Notes: generated from the letters alone by a model not told the origin. A DNA stretch of 24,339 nucleotides from CAG-791 sp963658405 (GCA_963658405.1 CAVKQI010000027.1:1-24339); one strand, 5' to 3'. Counted from the stretch's first letter, positions 13,595 through 22,068 are shown. Made by a program: numbers and translations.

Positions 13595-14593
13595 ATGCAG
13601 TTTACAGATATCGGAATCGATCTTGGAACAGCCAGTGTACTGGTTTATTTAAGAGGCAGAGGCGTCGTGCTCAAGGAGCCCTCTGTGGTAGCTTTTGACA
13701 GAGACACGAATCGGATCAAGGCGATCGGCGAGGATGCCCGCCTGATGCTCGGCCGTACCCCGGGCAATATCGTGGCAGTCCGTCCTCTGCGGCAGGGTGT
13801 CATTTCCGATTATACCGTCACAGAGAAGATGATGAAGTACTTCATCCAGAAGGCCGTGGGCAAGAAGACTTTCCGCAAGCCCCGTATTGCCGTCTGTGTG
13901 CCCAGCGGCGTCACCGAAGTGGAAAAGAAGGCTGTAGAGGATGCTACCTTCCAGGCGGGTGCCAGAGAGGTATTCATCATCGAAGAGCCCATCGCGGCAG
14001 CCATCGGCGCCGGCATTGACATTGCAAAGCCCTGCGGCAATATGGTGGTGGATATCGGCGGCGGCACCAGCGATATCGCCGTTATTTCCTTGGGCGGCAC
14101 TGTAGTCAGCACCTCCATCAAGGTGGCAGGTGATGATTTTGACGATGCACTGGTGCGCTACATGCGCAAAAAGTACAACCTGCTGGTAGGTGAGCGGACC
14201 GCAGAGGACATCAAGATCAAGATCGGTTCCTGCTATCCCCGCCCGGAGGCAGAATATATGGAAGTCCGCGGACGAAACCTGGTAACAGGTCTGCCCAGAA
14301 CCATCAAGGTATCCACCGAGGAGACAGAGGAAGCACTGAAGGAGTCCACGAATCAGATCGTAGAGGCCATCCACAGCGTTCTGGAGAAAACACCTCCGGA
14401 GCTGGCAGCGGACATCGCAGACCGCGGCATTGTGCTGACCGGCGGCGGCAGCCTGCTGCAGGGCCTGGAGGAACTGATCACCTCCAAGACCGGCATCAAT
14501 GCGGTTACTGCCGAGGATCCCATGACAGCTGTGGCTATCGGCACCGGCAAGTATGTGGAGTTTCTTTCCGGCGGCGAGCACAACCTTCTTTAA
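13595..14593 (+). CDS. mreB: MreB/Mbl-family rod-shape actin homologue
   Basis: This bacterial actin (332 aa) assembles along the inner membrane and directs elongation-phase wall synthesis. The actin ATPase motifs are present: phosphate-1 DIGIDLGTAS (residues 5-14), connect motif EEPIAAAIGAG, phosphate-2 VVDIGGGTSDIAVIS, and adenosine motif VLTGGGSLLQGL near the C-terminal third. The start ATG 13595 has GGAG about eight bases upstream. It is not followed by mreC and mreD, so it is probably an additional paralog of Mbl or MreBH type rather than the mreBCD-operon copy; which paralog it is cannot be settled from one sequence. It has a strong own promoter with an overlapping inverted repeat, implying separate regulation. 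Confidence 0.92.
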   Translation: MQFTDIGIDLGTASVLVYLRGRGVVLKEPSVVAFDRDTNRIKAIGEDARLMLGRTPGNIVAVRPLRQGVISDYTVTEKMMKYFIQKAVGKKTFRKPRIAVCVPSGVTEVEKKAVEDATFQAGAREVFIIEEPIAAAIGAGIDIAKPCGNMVVDIGGGTSDIAVISLGGTVVSTSIKVAGDDFDDALVRYMRKKYNLLVGERTAEDIKIKIGSCYPRPEAEYMEVRGRNLVTGLPRTIKVSTEETEEALKESTNQIVEAIHSVLEKTPPELAADIADRGIVLTGGGSLLQGLEELITSKTGINAVTAEDPMTAVAIGTGKYVEFLSGGEHNLL

Positions 14594-15043
14594 GTATTGA
14601 CGTATTACAGACGGTCATCAGCTGCACGACACTATACAGATCCTGCAGATCAACGAAATTTACAGATTTTATAACATTGGGGGCAAAAGAGTATTTGTCC
14701 CCAATGGATACCAAATTGCGGTGTTCTGTTCACTTTTGTATGCAGTATATCATTTTTGCAATTTGCAGGATATTACAGCTGCCCTGCCTGTTTTTCCTTT
14801 ATCCGGTGCCTGCTCCGTTGGCACAGTGATACCCGGCCGGGCATATACCCGGTCTTCCTTCTGACTTTTCTTTTGCATCCCATCTCCGGGCCATCCTTTT
14901 CAATAACTTTTTGAGAATTTCGCGGGCAGAGGCCGGATATTTCGCTTCTTTCTGCGTTTTCGGTTCTGGATCTGCCGGTTCCCTGTCGCAAAAATTACAG
15001 ACATCTTTTTAATCTCTTTCTCAAACAGGATCATCCATAGCCT
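14594..15043 (+). other. 450-nt stretch without a supported gene
   Basis: The region between the mreB-like gene and recD2 holds one strong hairpin (14676-14705), several AT-rich patches, and a GC-rich palindromic patch near 14831-14852 (CCCGG repeats). I see no convincing sigma-A promoter for recD2, no ribosome binding site leading to a plausible short protein, and no recognisable RNA gene. A reverse-strand frame at 14773-14991 has an Arg/Lys-rich composition unlike a real protein. It may include the recD2 promoter in a non-consensus form, or decayed sequence. Confidence 0.6.
14676..14705 (+). terminator. 12-bp hairpin downstream of the mreB-like gene, possible terminator
   Basis: ATTGGGGGCAAA (14676-14687) pairs with TTTGTCCCCAAT (14694-14705), with one G-T pair, around loop AGAGTA. 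No U-tract follows on the + strand, and the other strand offers only a broken T-rich run, so termination efficiency is uncertain. It begins 82 nt after the mreB-like stop. Confidence 0.55.
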
Positions 15044-17296
15044 ATGGAAAAAATCAGGGGATATGTCACCCATATCATTTACAGAAATGAAGAAAACTTT
15101 TATACCGTATTCGACGTTATGCAGGAGGATGAGGAGATCACCTGCACGGGAGCGCCTGTGTCTATCCACGAGGGAGAAAACTGTGAGGTAGAGGGAGAGT
15201 ACACGGAGCACCCGGTGTACGGCATGCAGTTTTGTGCGGCAAAATACAGCGTCACGGTGCCGGAGGATGCCCAGGCCATACAGCGGTATCTGGCTTCCGG
15301 CGCAGTCAAGGGGATCGGCGGCAAACTGGCAGCTAGGATCGTAGAAGCCTTCGGCGATGAGACGCTGGAGATCATGGAAAAGGAACCGGAGCGGCTGGCG
15401 GAGATCAAGGGGATCAGTGAGCGAAAGGCCAGAGAAATCGCGGCCCAGCTCCAGGATCAGCATGAGATCCGGGATGCCATCCTTTTCCTGCAGCAATATG
15501 GAATCAGCAATCGCTTTGCCATCCGGATCTGGAAGCTCTACGGCATGAAAATGTACGAGATCATCCGGGAAAATCCCTATCGGCTGGCGGAGGATGTGAC
15601 GGGGATCGGTTTCGCCAAGGCCGATGAGATCGCCGGACGCATCGGTATTCAGGCGGATTCGGATTTTCGTATCCGAAGCGGTCTGCTGTATGTGCTGTCG
15701 CAGACCCTGGCAGAGGGAAACTGCTATCTGCCCCGGGAGGAGCTGCTGGAGAAGACCGAGAATCTGCTGGGACTCTCCGGGGATAATCTTTCGGTGCAGC
15801 TGGATAATCTGGCCATAGAGAGAAAGCTTTACATTCGGCGCCAGCAGGATCAGGTGCAGGTGTATTCCAGACAGGCGTATCACGAGGAACAGCAGATTGC
15901 CAGACTGCTGCTGGAACTGGATGCCGGGGTGACGGCAGGCAATGAGGAGACCGCCCGGATCGAGACGCGCATCGATGCGATGGAAGAAGAGGAAGGCCAG
16001 TCCCTGGATGCACTGCAGAGAGAGGCCGTGGTGCTGGCGGCCACCAGAGCGGTCGTCCTGTTGACCGGCGGACCCGGCACCGGCAAGACCACCACGATCA
16101 ATGCCATGATCCGCTATTTCACCGAGGAGAATATGGAGGTACTTCTGGCGGCCCCCACGGGAAGAGCAGCCAAGCGCATGACGGAGGCCACAGGCTGTGA
16201 GGCTTCCACCATTCATCGCCTTCTGGGCGTAAGGTCGGTGGGAACAGGAGAAGAGGGGCAGAGCTTCGGGGGCTTTATGCGCGGAGAGGAAGATCCCCTG
16301 GAGACGGATGTGGTGATCATTGACGAGATGTCGATGGTGGATATGCACCTATTCCTGTCGCTGCTGAAGGCCATAATGCCCGGCACCAGACTGATCATGG
16401 TAGGGGATGTGAACCAGCTTCCCTGCGTGGGCCCCGGACGGGTACTGCAGGATATGATCGAGTCCGGCGTCTTCTCCACGGTGGCACTGACCAGAATCTT
16501 CCGCCAGGCCATGGAAAGCGACATTGTGGCCAATGCCCATGCCATCAATGAGGGACGTCCCCTGCGGCTGAATAACCAGAGCAAGGATTTCTTCTTCCTG
16601 GAGCGCAGTGATTCCAATGTCATGTATAAGCACATCGTGCAGCTGGTCAGGGACATGATGCCCCGCTATGCCCACTGCACGCAGAATGATGTGCAGGTGC
16701 TGACTCCTATGCGAAAGGGCGCCCTGGGCGTGGAAAAACTCAACCAGGCCCTGCAGTCTGTGCTCAATCCGCCGGAACCCGGCAAGGGAGAGCTGCAGCG
16801 GGATGACGTGGTCTTCCGGGAGGGTGACAAGGTAATGCAGATCCGCAACGACTACCAGATCGAGTGGGAAGTGCGGGGCAATTTCGGCATGCCGATAGAT
16901 AAGGGGACCGGTGTCTTTAACGGAGATTTCGGTGTGATTCAGCGGATAGACGAGGCGGCCAGAGAGATGACGGTGCTCTTTGACGAGGACAGGACTGTGG
17001 TCTATCCCTTTGATGCGCTGGACGAGCTGGAACTCGCCTATGCAATCACCGTGCACAAATCCCAGGGCTCCGAGTATCCGGCCGTGGTCCTGCCGCTTCT
17101 GTCCGGGCCGCCCGCCCTCTTTACCAGGAATCTGCTCTACACCGCGGTGACCAGAGCCAGATCCTGCGTCACGATTCTGGGCAGCCGGGCCTGCGTGGAG
17201 CGGATGGTGGCCAATGCAGGAGGGAATAAGCGGTATACAGGACTGCGGGAACGGATCCTGGAGATGTGTGCGGTTGAGAAAAAGCCGGAGTCGTAA
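15044..17296 (+). CDS. recD2: RecD2 family SF1 ATP-dependent DNA helicase
   Basis: RecD2 (YrrC-type) is a 5-prime to 3-prime superfamily 1B helicase that acts without RecB or RecC in fork and recombination-related repair. The 750-aa protein has the long N-terminal region unique to RecD2, with helix-hairpin-helix motifs (about 85-200, VKGIGGKLAARIV, IKGISERKAREIA and VTGIGFAKADEIA). Next come Walker A GGPGTGKT (342-349) and Walker B DEMSM starting at D427. The C-terminal helicase half has the AYAITVHKSQGSEYP motif near 665 and a VTRARS box close to the end. The ATG 15044 follows an in-frame stop, so no upstream start is possible. Its ribosome binding site is poor, with AGGA about 13 nt away. 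A long geneless stretch lies upstream, and comF is next. Confidence 0.95.
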   Translation: MEKIRGYVTHIIYRNEENFYTVFDVMQEDEEITCTGAPVSIHEGENCEVEGEYTEHPVYGMQFCAAKYSVTVPEDAQAIQRYLASGAVKGIGGKLAARIVEAFGDETLEIMEKEPERLAEIKGISERKAREIAAQLQDQHEIRDAILFLQQYGISNRFAIRIWKLYGMKMYEIIRENPYRLAEDVTGIGFAKADEIAGRIGIQADSDFRIRSGLLYVLSQTLAEGNCYLPREELLEKTENLLGLSGDNLSVQLDNLAIERKLYIRRQQDQVQVYSRQAYHEEQQIARLLLELDAGVTAGNEETARIETRIDAMEEEEGQSLDALQREAVVLAATRAVVLLTGGPGTGKTTTINAMIRYFTEENMEVLLAAPTGRAAKRMTEATGCEASTIHRLLGVRSVGTGEEGQSFGGFMRGEEDPLETDVVIIDEMSMVDMHLFLSLLKAIMPGTRLIMVGDVNQLPCVGPGRVLQDMIESGVFSTVALTRIFRQAMESDIVANAHAINEGRPLRLNNQSKDFFFLERSDSNVMYKHIVQLVRDMMPRYAHCTQNDVQVLTPMRKGALGVEKLNQALQSVLNPPEPGKGELQRDDVVFREGDKVMQIRNDYQIEWEVRGNFGMPIDKGTGVFNGDFGVIQRIDEAAREMTVLFDEDRTVVYPFDALDELELAYAITVHKSQGSEYPAVVLPLLSGPPALFTRNLLYTAVTRARSCVTILGSRACVERMVANAGGNKRYTGLRERILEMCAVEKKPES

Positions 17297-17378
17297 CAGA
17301 AATCGGATTTCAAAATGCATGCAGTTAGAGGCAGAACGGGAGATACGATATAAAAATAAAGGCGGAAATAAAAGCAAG

Positions 17379-17414
17379 CATAAAATCAAACATAAAATCA
17401 AACATAAAATCAAT
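17379..17414 (+). repeat. Three tandem copies of a 12-bp unit upstream of comF
   Basis: The unit CATAAAATCAAA occurs at 17379-17390 and 17391-17402, and as CATAAAATCAAT at 17403-17414. The unit length is a multiple of three and the tract lies in a frame that stays open into comF, so gain or loss of a copy would keep the frame. It is AT-rich in otherwise GC-rich surroundings and may be a slippage-prone spacer in the comF leader. Confidence 0.92.
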
Positions 17415-17451
17415 AGCAGCCGGCCGATGGAAACGTTACCTCACCCTGCCG

Positions 17452-18162
17452 GTGGACCTGGTTTTTCCCAGGCGCTGCCCGGTGTGCGATGAACCGGTGC
17501 GTCCCTTTGGAGAGATGATATGCAGCGACTGCAGGGGAAAGCTGCAGCGCATAGAGGGGAGCACTTGCTGCCGGTGCGGCAAGATGCTCGCTGATCCGGA
17601 GGGAGAATACTGCCGGGACTGCAGAAACACCAGACACAGCTATGAACGGGGCGGCGCGGTTTTCGCCTATCGCTCCTGTGCCGGCTCCCTCTATCGATTT
17701 AAGTACAGAAACCGAAGAGAGTACGCCCAGTGGTATGGAAAACAGCTGAGCCGCCGACTTGCCGAGGTCTTCCCGGGAGAGCCGTTTGATCTGCTGCTGC
17801 CTGTTCCGCTGTACCCGGAAAAGGAAAGAAAGCGGGGCTACAATCAGGCCTGGCTCCTGGCAAAAGCCCTCTCCGAAAACTGTAAAATACCGGCAAAAAA
17901 AGGCGTTTTAGTGCGCACCAGAAATACCCTTCCCATGAAGAATATGGGGGCTTCGGACAGGCAAAATAATTTGAAAAGAGCTTTTCATGCATCTGCAAAT
18001 GATGTAAAATTGAAGGCAATCCTTGTAATAGATGATATCTATACCACAGGAACGACCATAGATGCCTGCGCACAGGCACTGTACGAGGCGGGAGCGAAGA
18101 GAGTCTGTTTTCTGACGCTGGCCATAGGCGCAGACAGACCGGAGAAACGATATGCTGAGTGA
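17452..18162 (+). CDS. comF: ComF family phosphoribosyltransferase-like protein
   Basis: ComF proteins pair an N-terminal zinc-binding part with a phosphoribosyltransferase fold, and are needed for DNA uptake and single-strand processing during competence. The cysteine pairs are C9/C12, C24/C27, C39-C42 and C54/C57. The PRPP-binding motif VIDDIYTTGTT is near 191-201, and RKRGYNQAWLLAKAL is typical. The start is uncertain. GTG 17452 has no visible ribosome binding site. The frame is open upstream to 17329 without any ATG, GTG or TTG that would include the homologous-looking RWKRYLTLPVDLVFPRRCPVC region, where family proteins normally have an extra few residues. The gene follows recD2 by 155 nt and overlaps the next gene by 11 nt. 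Whether this organism is competent cannot be told; ComF is widespread. Confidence 0.9.
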   Translation: MDLVFPRRCPVCDEPVRPFGEMICSDCRGKLQRIEGSTCCRCGKMLADPEGEYCRDCRNTRHSYERGGAVFAYRSCAGSLYRFKYRNRREYAQWYGKQLSRRLAEVFPGEPFDLLLPVPLYPEKERKRGYNQAWLLAKALSENCKIPAKKGVLVRTRNTLPMKNMGASDRQNNLKRAFHASANDVKLKAILVIDDIYTTGTTIDACAQALYEAGAKRVCFLTLAIGADRPEKRYAE

Positions 18163-18550
18163 GAATAAGATCCGCCTGATGACAAAGATCGCGGTATATG
18201 AAAAGACAGACGGGGCAAAAAATGCCCGTATGAATGCCTATTTTAAAGGAGATTACATCTCCAGTCAGATGCTGCGCTCATTTCTCTGTGCCACGGTCTC
18301 CTTCTTTATTCTGCTGGCAGTCTATTGCTATTATGGCTTTGAGGAGCTGATGCTCTCTATTTACAGTATGGATCTGATGTCCTTTTTCGGCAGGATCATT
18401 GTGATCTATCTGCTCTATACAGCAGCCGTCCTGATCCTGACCTATGTGATCTATGCCAGGAGATATTCCCGCATGCAGAAGGAAGTGCAGAGATATTACA
18501 GAATGTTGTCTGTCATGGCAACGAGTTACAAAAAGAAAGAGGAAAGTTAA
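18152..18550 (+). CDS. Small two-helix membrane protein of unknown function
   Basis: This 132-aa protein has a basic cytoplasmic N terminus (about 1-40), two membrane helices (about 42-63 and 80-101) and a basic C-terminal tail (RRYSRMQKEVQRYYRMLSVM), most likely with both ends inside. The ATG lies within the end of comF and has GGAGAAACGAT upstream, so translation is coupled. The next membrane-protein gene begins 5 nt after its stop. I do not recognise a family. The tight packing between comF and the cdaA pair suggests a conserved operon, with a role in the membrane beside the diadenylate cyclase or the following multi-pass protein possible but unproven. Confidence 0.8.
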   Translation: MLSENKIRLMTKIAVYEKTDGAKNARMNAYFKGDYISSQMLRSFLCATVSFFILLAVYCYYGFEELMLSIYSMDLMSFFGRIIVIYLLYTAAVLILTYVIYARRYSRMQKEVQRYYRMLSVMATSYKKKEES

Positions 18551-18555
18551 CAGGC

Positions 18556-19716
18556 ATGACTACTTTGCTGGAACTGCGCGAACGCGCACTGGCTATTTAC
18601 AGCAGTTACGAAAATCTGATACAGCTGGCAGGCAAGTTTATCCTTACCCTGACAGCCCTTTTGTTTCTGGACAGCAGGATCGGCTACAATACTACCCTGG
18701 CCAATCCCCTGCTGGCGGTGATCCTGGCACTGGTATGCGCTCTGCTGCCGGTGAGCCTGAGCGTCTCCATCATCGGACTGATCATTGTGGCACAGATGTA
18801 TGCCCTGTCTCTGGAGACCATGGCGGTGGCAGCAGCTCTGTATGCTTTGATCCTGCTCCTCTATTTCCGCTTTTCACCGAAGGATGCCATCATCCTGCTG
18901 CTTTTGCCGGTGGCCTATCGGCTGAATCTGATCTATGCAGTGCCCATTGCAGCCGGTCTGCTTCTGGGCCCCGCCTCGATCCTCTCCGTCTCCTTTGGCG
19001 TGATCGTGGTCTATTTTGTCGAATTCATCAATAAAAATGCGGCCTCCATCACCGGCATTACCACAGAGGAATCGGTGAGCAAATTCCGCTTCGTACTGGA
19101 CGGCATTTTCAAAAACGAGAAGATGTGGGTCATGATCCTGGCCTTTGCCCTGACTCTGATTATTGTCTATGTGATCCGGAGACTGATGATCGTCAATTCC
19201 TGGCTGCTGGCCATCGGCGTGGGCTCGGTGGTGAATCTGTTGGTGATCCTCATCGGAGATATGGTTTTTGACACGCAGGTTTCCATCCCTTTGCTGTTCC
19301 TGGGGACGGTCCTTTCCTTCGGCGTGGCCTGGGTCATTCAGTTCATGGTCTTTAATCTGGACTACTCCCGGACAGAGAGCGTTCAGTTCGAGGATGACGA
19401 GTATTACTATTATGTAAAGGCAGTGCCGAAGGTGGCACTTTCCACGAAATCACGCACGGTAAAGAAGATCAGCACCTCCCGGGAGATCGCCCATCCCTAC
19501 GGTCCTCACGGCGGCTACAGGGACAGCAGATCCGAAGCAGCACCGGAGGAGGATATTTCCTATGATTACGCCGGCTATGACGATGCCGGTACCTACGGAG
19601 ATGAGGTGTCCTATGACCGCTATGACGACGGCGGTTATGACAATACGGAGGACTTTGACAACTACGCAGGCGATATAAGCTATGAGGATCTTGATCCTCA
19701 GGATTGGACCAGATAA
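18556..19716 (+). CDS. Multi-pass membrane protein with Tyr/Asp-rich cytoplasmic tail, unknown function
   Basis: This 386-aa protein has about eight hydrophobic segments in residues 20-265. They include a long clustered stretch (LLAVILALVCALLPVSLSVS onward) and a pair around LDGIFKNEKMWVMILAFALT. At about 277 comes a very acidic and aromatic motif (VQFEDDEYYYYVKAVPKVAL). A hydrophilic tail follows, whose last 55 residues hold nine tyrosines and many aspartates and glycines (pattern SYDYAGYDDAG and relatives). I recognise no transporter or enzyme motif. The gene sits between the two-helix membrane protein and cdaA, with cdaA starting three bases after its stop, so it is probably made together with the c-di-AMP synthase. 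A role as partner or regulator of CdaA is inference only. The tail could be a phosphorylation or protein-docking region. Confidence 0.85.
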   Translation: MTTLLELRERALAIYSSYENLIQLAGKFILTLTALLFLDSRIGYNTTLANPLLAVILALVCALLPVSLSVSIIGLIIVAQMYALSLETMAVAAALYALILLLYFRFSPKDAIILLLLPVAYRLNLIYAVPIAAGLLLGPASILSVSFGVIVVYFVEFINKNAASITGITTEESVSKFRFVLDGIFKNEKMWVMILAFALTLIIVYVIRRLMIVNSWLLAIGVGSVVNLLVILIGDMVFDTQVSIPLLFLGTVLSFGVAWVIQFMVFNLDYSRTESVQFEDDEYYYYVKAVPKVALSTKSRTVKKISTSREIAHPYGPHGGYRDSRSEAAPEEDISYDYAGYDDAGTYGDEVSYDRYDDGGYDNTEDFDNYAGDISYEDLDPQDWTR

Positions 19717-19718
19717 AT

Positions 19719-20615
19719 ATGCAGGTGATCGGTACCATTTTTTCCAGCTATCTATCAAATCTTCATATGCCAAATGTGCGATGGACGGATGTCATTGAGA
19801 TCCTGATCATCGCATTTTTGGCATATTATCTTATACTCTGGGTGAAGAATACCAGAGCGTGGTCTCTGATGAGAGGCGTATTCATGATTCTGGTATTTAT
19901 CATGATCGCTGCCCTCTTTAACATGACCACCATATTGTGGATCGTAAAAAATGTAACCAGCCTCGGTGTCATCGCTCTGATCGTGATTTTGCAGCCGGAG
20001 CTGCGAAACGGCATGGAGGAGCTGGGAAGGAAGAACCTGCTGGCGCATTTCGTCGCCTTTGACAACCGGGAGTCCGACGGACGCTTTTCGGATAAGACGG
20101 TCTCCGAGCTGGTGCGGGGCTGCGTGGAAATGGCCAAGGTAAAGACCGGCGCCCTGATCGTCATCGAACAGAGCAGTCCCCTGCGGGAGTACGAGCGCAC
20201 CGGCATCGATGTGGATGCGGTGGTGACCAGCCAGCTGCTCATCAATATTTTTGAGAAAAACACACCTCTCCATGACGGTGCTGTCATCGTCCGGGGAGAC
20301 AGGATCACCTCCGCGACCTGCTACCTTCCCCTTTCCGACAACAGACTGGATAAGGATCTGGGCACCCGTCACCGGGCAGCCGTGGGTATTTCCGAGGTGA
20401 CCGATTCCCTGACCATCATCGTCTCCGAGGAGACCGGAAAGATCAGCATCGCCTATAAGGGCGCACTGGAGCGGGAAGTCAGTACGGACCGCCTGAGAGA
20501 GCGTCTGGTCTGGCTGCAGGGCAAGAGCAGCCAGGAGGAGCATCGCCGGGGCATTCTGTCCAGAAAGAGTCAGTCTGCCTCTGCAAAGCAGCATGGAGGT
20601 AAGGATGAAGCTTGA
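19719..20615 (+). CDS. cdaA: Diadenylate cyclase CdaA (c-di-AMP synthase)
   Basis: CdaA makes cyclic di-AMP from two ATP. This second messenger controls potassium and osmolyte uptake and thereby turgor and wall integrity. The 298 residues show three N-terminal membrane helices (about 24-42, 52-68 and 71-92), followed by a cytoplasmic DAC domain with the DGA motif (D186-G-A, LHDGAVIV) and the RHR motif (217-219, GTRHRAAVG); both are required for catalysis. The ATG at 19719 comes two bases after the upstream stop codon, suggesting coupled translation; TTG 19704 would add five residues and is less likely. The C-terminal 35 residues are basic and variable. The ybbR gene overlaps its end by 11 nt, as in most Firmicutes. 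The usual third gene, glmM, is absent from this locus. Confidence 0.96.
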   Translation: MQVIGTIFSSYLSNLHMPNVRWTDVIEILIIAFLAYYLILWVKNTRAWSLMRGVFMILVFIMIAALFNMTTILWIVKNVTSLGVIALIVILQPELRNGMEELGRKNLLAHFVAFDNRESDGRFSDKTVSELVRGCVEMAKVKTGALIVIEQSSPLREYERTGIDVDAVVTSQLLINIFEKNTPLHDGAVIVRGDRITSATCYLPLSDNRLDKDLGTRHRAAVGISEVTDSLTIIVSEETGKISIAYKGALEREVSTDRLRERLVWLQGKSSQEEHRRGILSRKSQSASAKQHGGKDEA

Positions 20616-21996
20616 GAAATTGATCTTTCGGAATTTCGGACTGAAGCTGATCGCGCTGATCTTTGCGACCATGCTTTGGTTTCTGGTCACGAATATCAAT
20701 GATCCGGTCACGACACTGCAGTTCACCAATGTGCAGGTCAAGCTGCTCAATACCAGTCTGATCACCAATCGGGGTGAGGTCTACAGTGTACTGGATAATA
20801 CCGATGTGATCCCCGTGGTGGTGGTGACAGCCCCTCGGTCTGTCATCGATTCTCTTGGGGCGGACAATATTGTGGCCACGGCAGACGTGCAGGATATGAG
20901 CACCCTGGATACCGTAGGCATTTCCCTTTCCACGAATAAATACAATAATGAGATCACAAACATCGAGGGAAGCATCGATGCGGTCAGACTGAATATCGAG
21001 GAGAAGGAAACCAGATTCATTACCCTGCAGATCGATTCGGCCGGTGAGGTGGCTGATGGGTATATCCTGAGTGATATCACGCCGGAGCAGAACCAGGTGC
21101 GCATTTCCGGAGCAGAATCCGTGGTGGATTCCGTGAGCAAGGCCGCTGTGACGGTGGACGTCTCGGGTGCGACAGCCAATATCAATACCAGCGCAGATGT
21201 GCGCCTGTATGATGAGAACGATGAACTGATCAATACCACGGGACTGACGCTGAATATATCCAGCGTAAAGGTCAGCGCTACGGTGCTGCCTGTTAAGACG
21301 GTGAGCCTGACACTGGAGACCAGCGGCACACCGGCCTCCGGCTATATGGCCACCGGAGAGGTGACGGCAGAGCCCTCTTCGATCAGGCTGGCAGGCAGAA
21401 GTGCAGCGCTGGCCAAGGTAGATACCATCACGATCCCTGCCGAGGAACTGGATCTGACGGATGCCGAGGAGAGTCTGACGGAAACCATCGACATTCGCAG
21501 CTATCTGCCGGACGGCGTATCTCTGGCAGACGACAGCTTTAACGGACTGGTGAAGGTGACAGCGGCGGTAGAGCCTATTGCGTCAAAGACGGTGGATATG
21601 GCACTGAGCGATGTGACACTTTCCAATATTCCGGATGGATATACAGCCCAGATCGCATCCCTCTCCGATGAGGACGAGGATACAGACGCAAAGACGGATA
21701 CGAAATTAAAGGTATCCCTTCAGGGACTGTCCGAAGAACTGGACCAGATCAGCAGCGGCAAGTCCTTAAAGCCCACGGTAGATGTGGGAGCGCTGGTCAG
21801 CAGCGCCATCGCATCGGACAAGAGCGGCAATTATACGGCCACAGTCAGCTTTACTCTGACGGATCACGTCAAGACCACGGGCAGCACGCAGGTCCGCATC
21901 CGTCTTCGCAAGGAGGACAGCCAGGAGGCAGATGTCAGCGGCAATGCCGCATCCGGCACCGGGAGTACCGATGCAGACAGCAGCACCGGCGCATAA
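20605..21996 (+). CDS. cdaR: YbbR-domain protein (CdaR, regulator of CdaA)
   Basis: This membrane-anchored extracellular protein (463 aa) binds and modulates CdaA in Firmicutes. It has one N-terminal membrane helix (about 8-27, FGLKLIALIFATMLWFLVT). About four beta-rich YbbR repeats follow across residues 40-420, each with the pattern of a proline-containing strand near SGYxxxxxxxxPxxVxIxG (for example ADGYILSDITPEQNQVRISG). The C-terminal tail is Ser/Gly/Thr/Asp-rich and low in complexity. The ATG at 20605 is chosen because GGAGG (20595-20599) lies just before it; the in-frame ATG at 20593 would start inside that site. Overlap with cdaA couples the two. It ends the comF-cdaA-ybbR run; a fresh promoter starts before the next gene. 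Confidence 0.93.
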   Translation: MKLEKLIFRNFGLKLIALIFATMLWFLVTNINDPVTTLQFTNVQVKLLNTSLITNRGEVYSVLDNTDVIPVVVVTAPRSVIDSLGADNIVATADVQDMSTLDTVGISLSTNKYNNEITNIEGSIDAVRLNIEEKETRFITLQIDSAGEVADGYILSDITPEQNQVRISGAESVVDSVSKAAVTVDVSGATANINTSADVRLYDENDELINTTGLTLNISSVKVSATVLPVKTVSLTLETSGTPASGYMATGEVTAEPSSIRLAGRSAALAKVDTITIPAEELDLTDAEESLTETIDIRSYLPDGVSLADDSFNGLVKVTAAVEPIASKTVDMALSDVTLSNIPDGYTAQIASLSDEDEDTDAKTDTKLKVSLQGLSEELDQISSGKSLKPTVDVGALVSSAIASDKSGNYTATVSFTLTDHVKTTGSTQVRIRLRKEDSQEADVSGNAASGTGSTDADSSTGA

Positions 21997-22068
21997 CGGA
22001 TGGCCGGCGTGGACGGAGTGATATGCGGATCACGGCAGAAAACACAGAGATCACTTCCAAGGAGGCAG

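Noticed and set aside
14913..14924. Possible inverted fragment of the repeat element (GAGAATTTCGCG)
   Set aside because: Only 12 bases match the reverse complement of H2 and no paired arm or neighbouring module is present, so chance is sufficient.
14773..14991. Minus-strand 72-codon frame in the gap before recD2
   Set aside because: It is Arg/Lys/Gly-rich with no start signal or recognisable fold and no promoter; there is insufficient evidence for a gene.
14900..16348. Long minus-strand open frame opposite recD2
   Set aside because: It is antisense to conserved RecD2 motifs and has no family motif, ribosome binding site or promoter.
17379..17414. CRISPR-like repeat array
   Set aside because: The 12-bp units are directly adjacent with no spacers, and there are no cas genes; it is a simple tandem repeat.
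17214..17492. 92-codon open frame across the end of recD2 and the tandem repeats
   Set aside because: It starts inside recD2, gives a low-complexity HKIKHKIK stretch and runs out of frame into comF; no ribosome binding site was seen.
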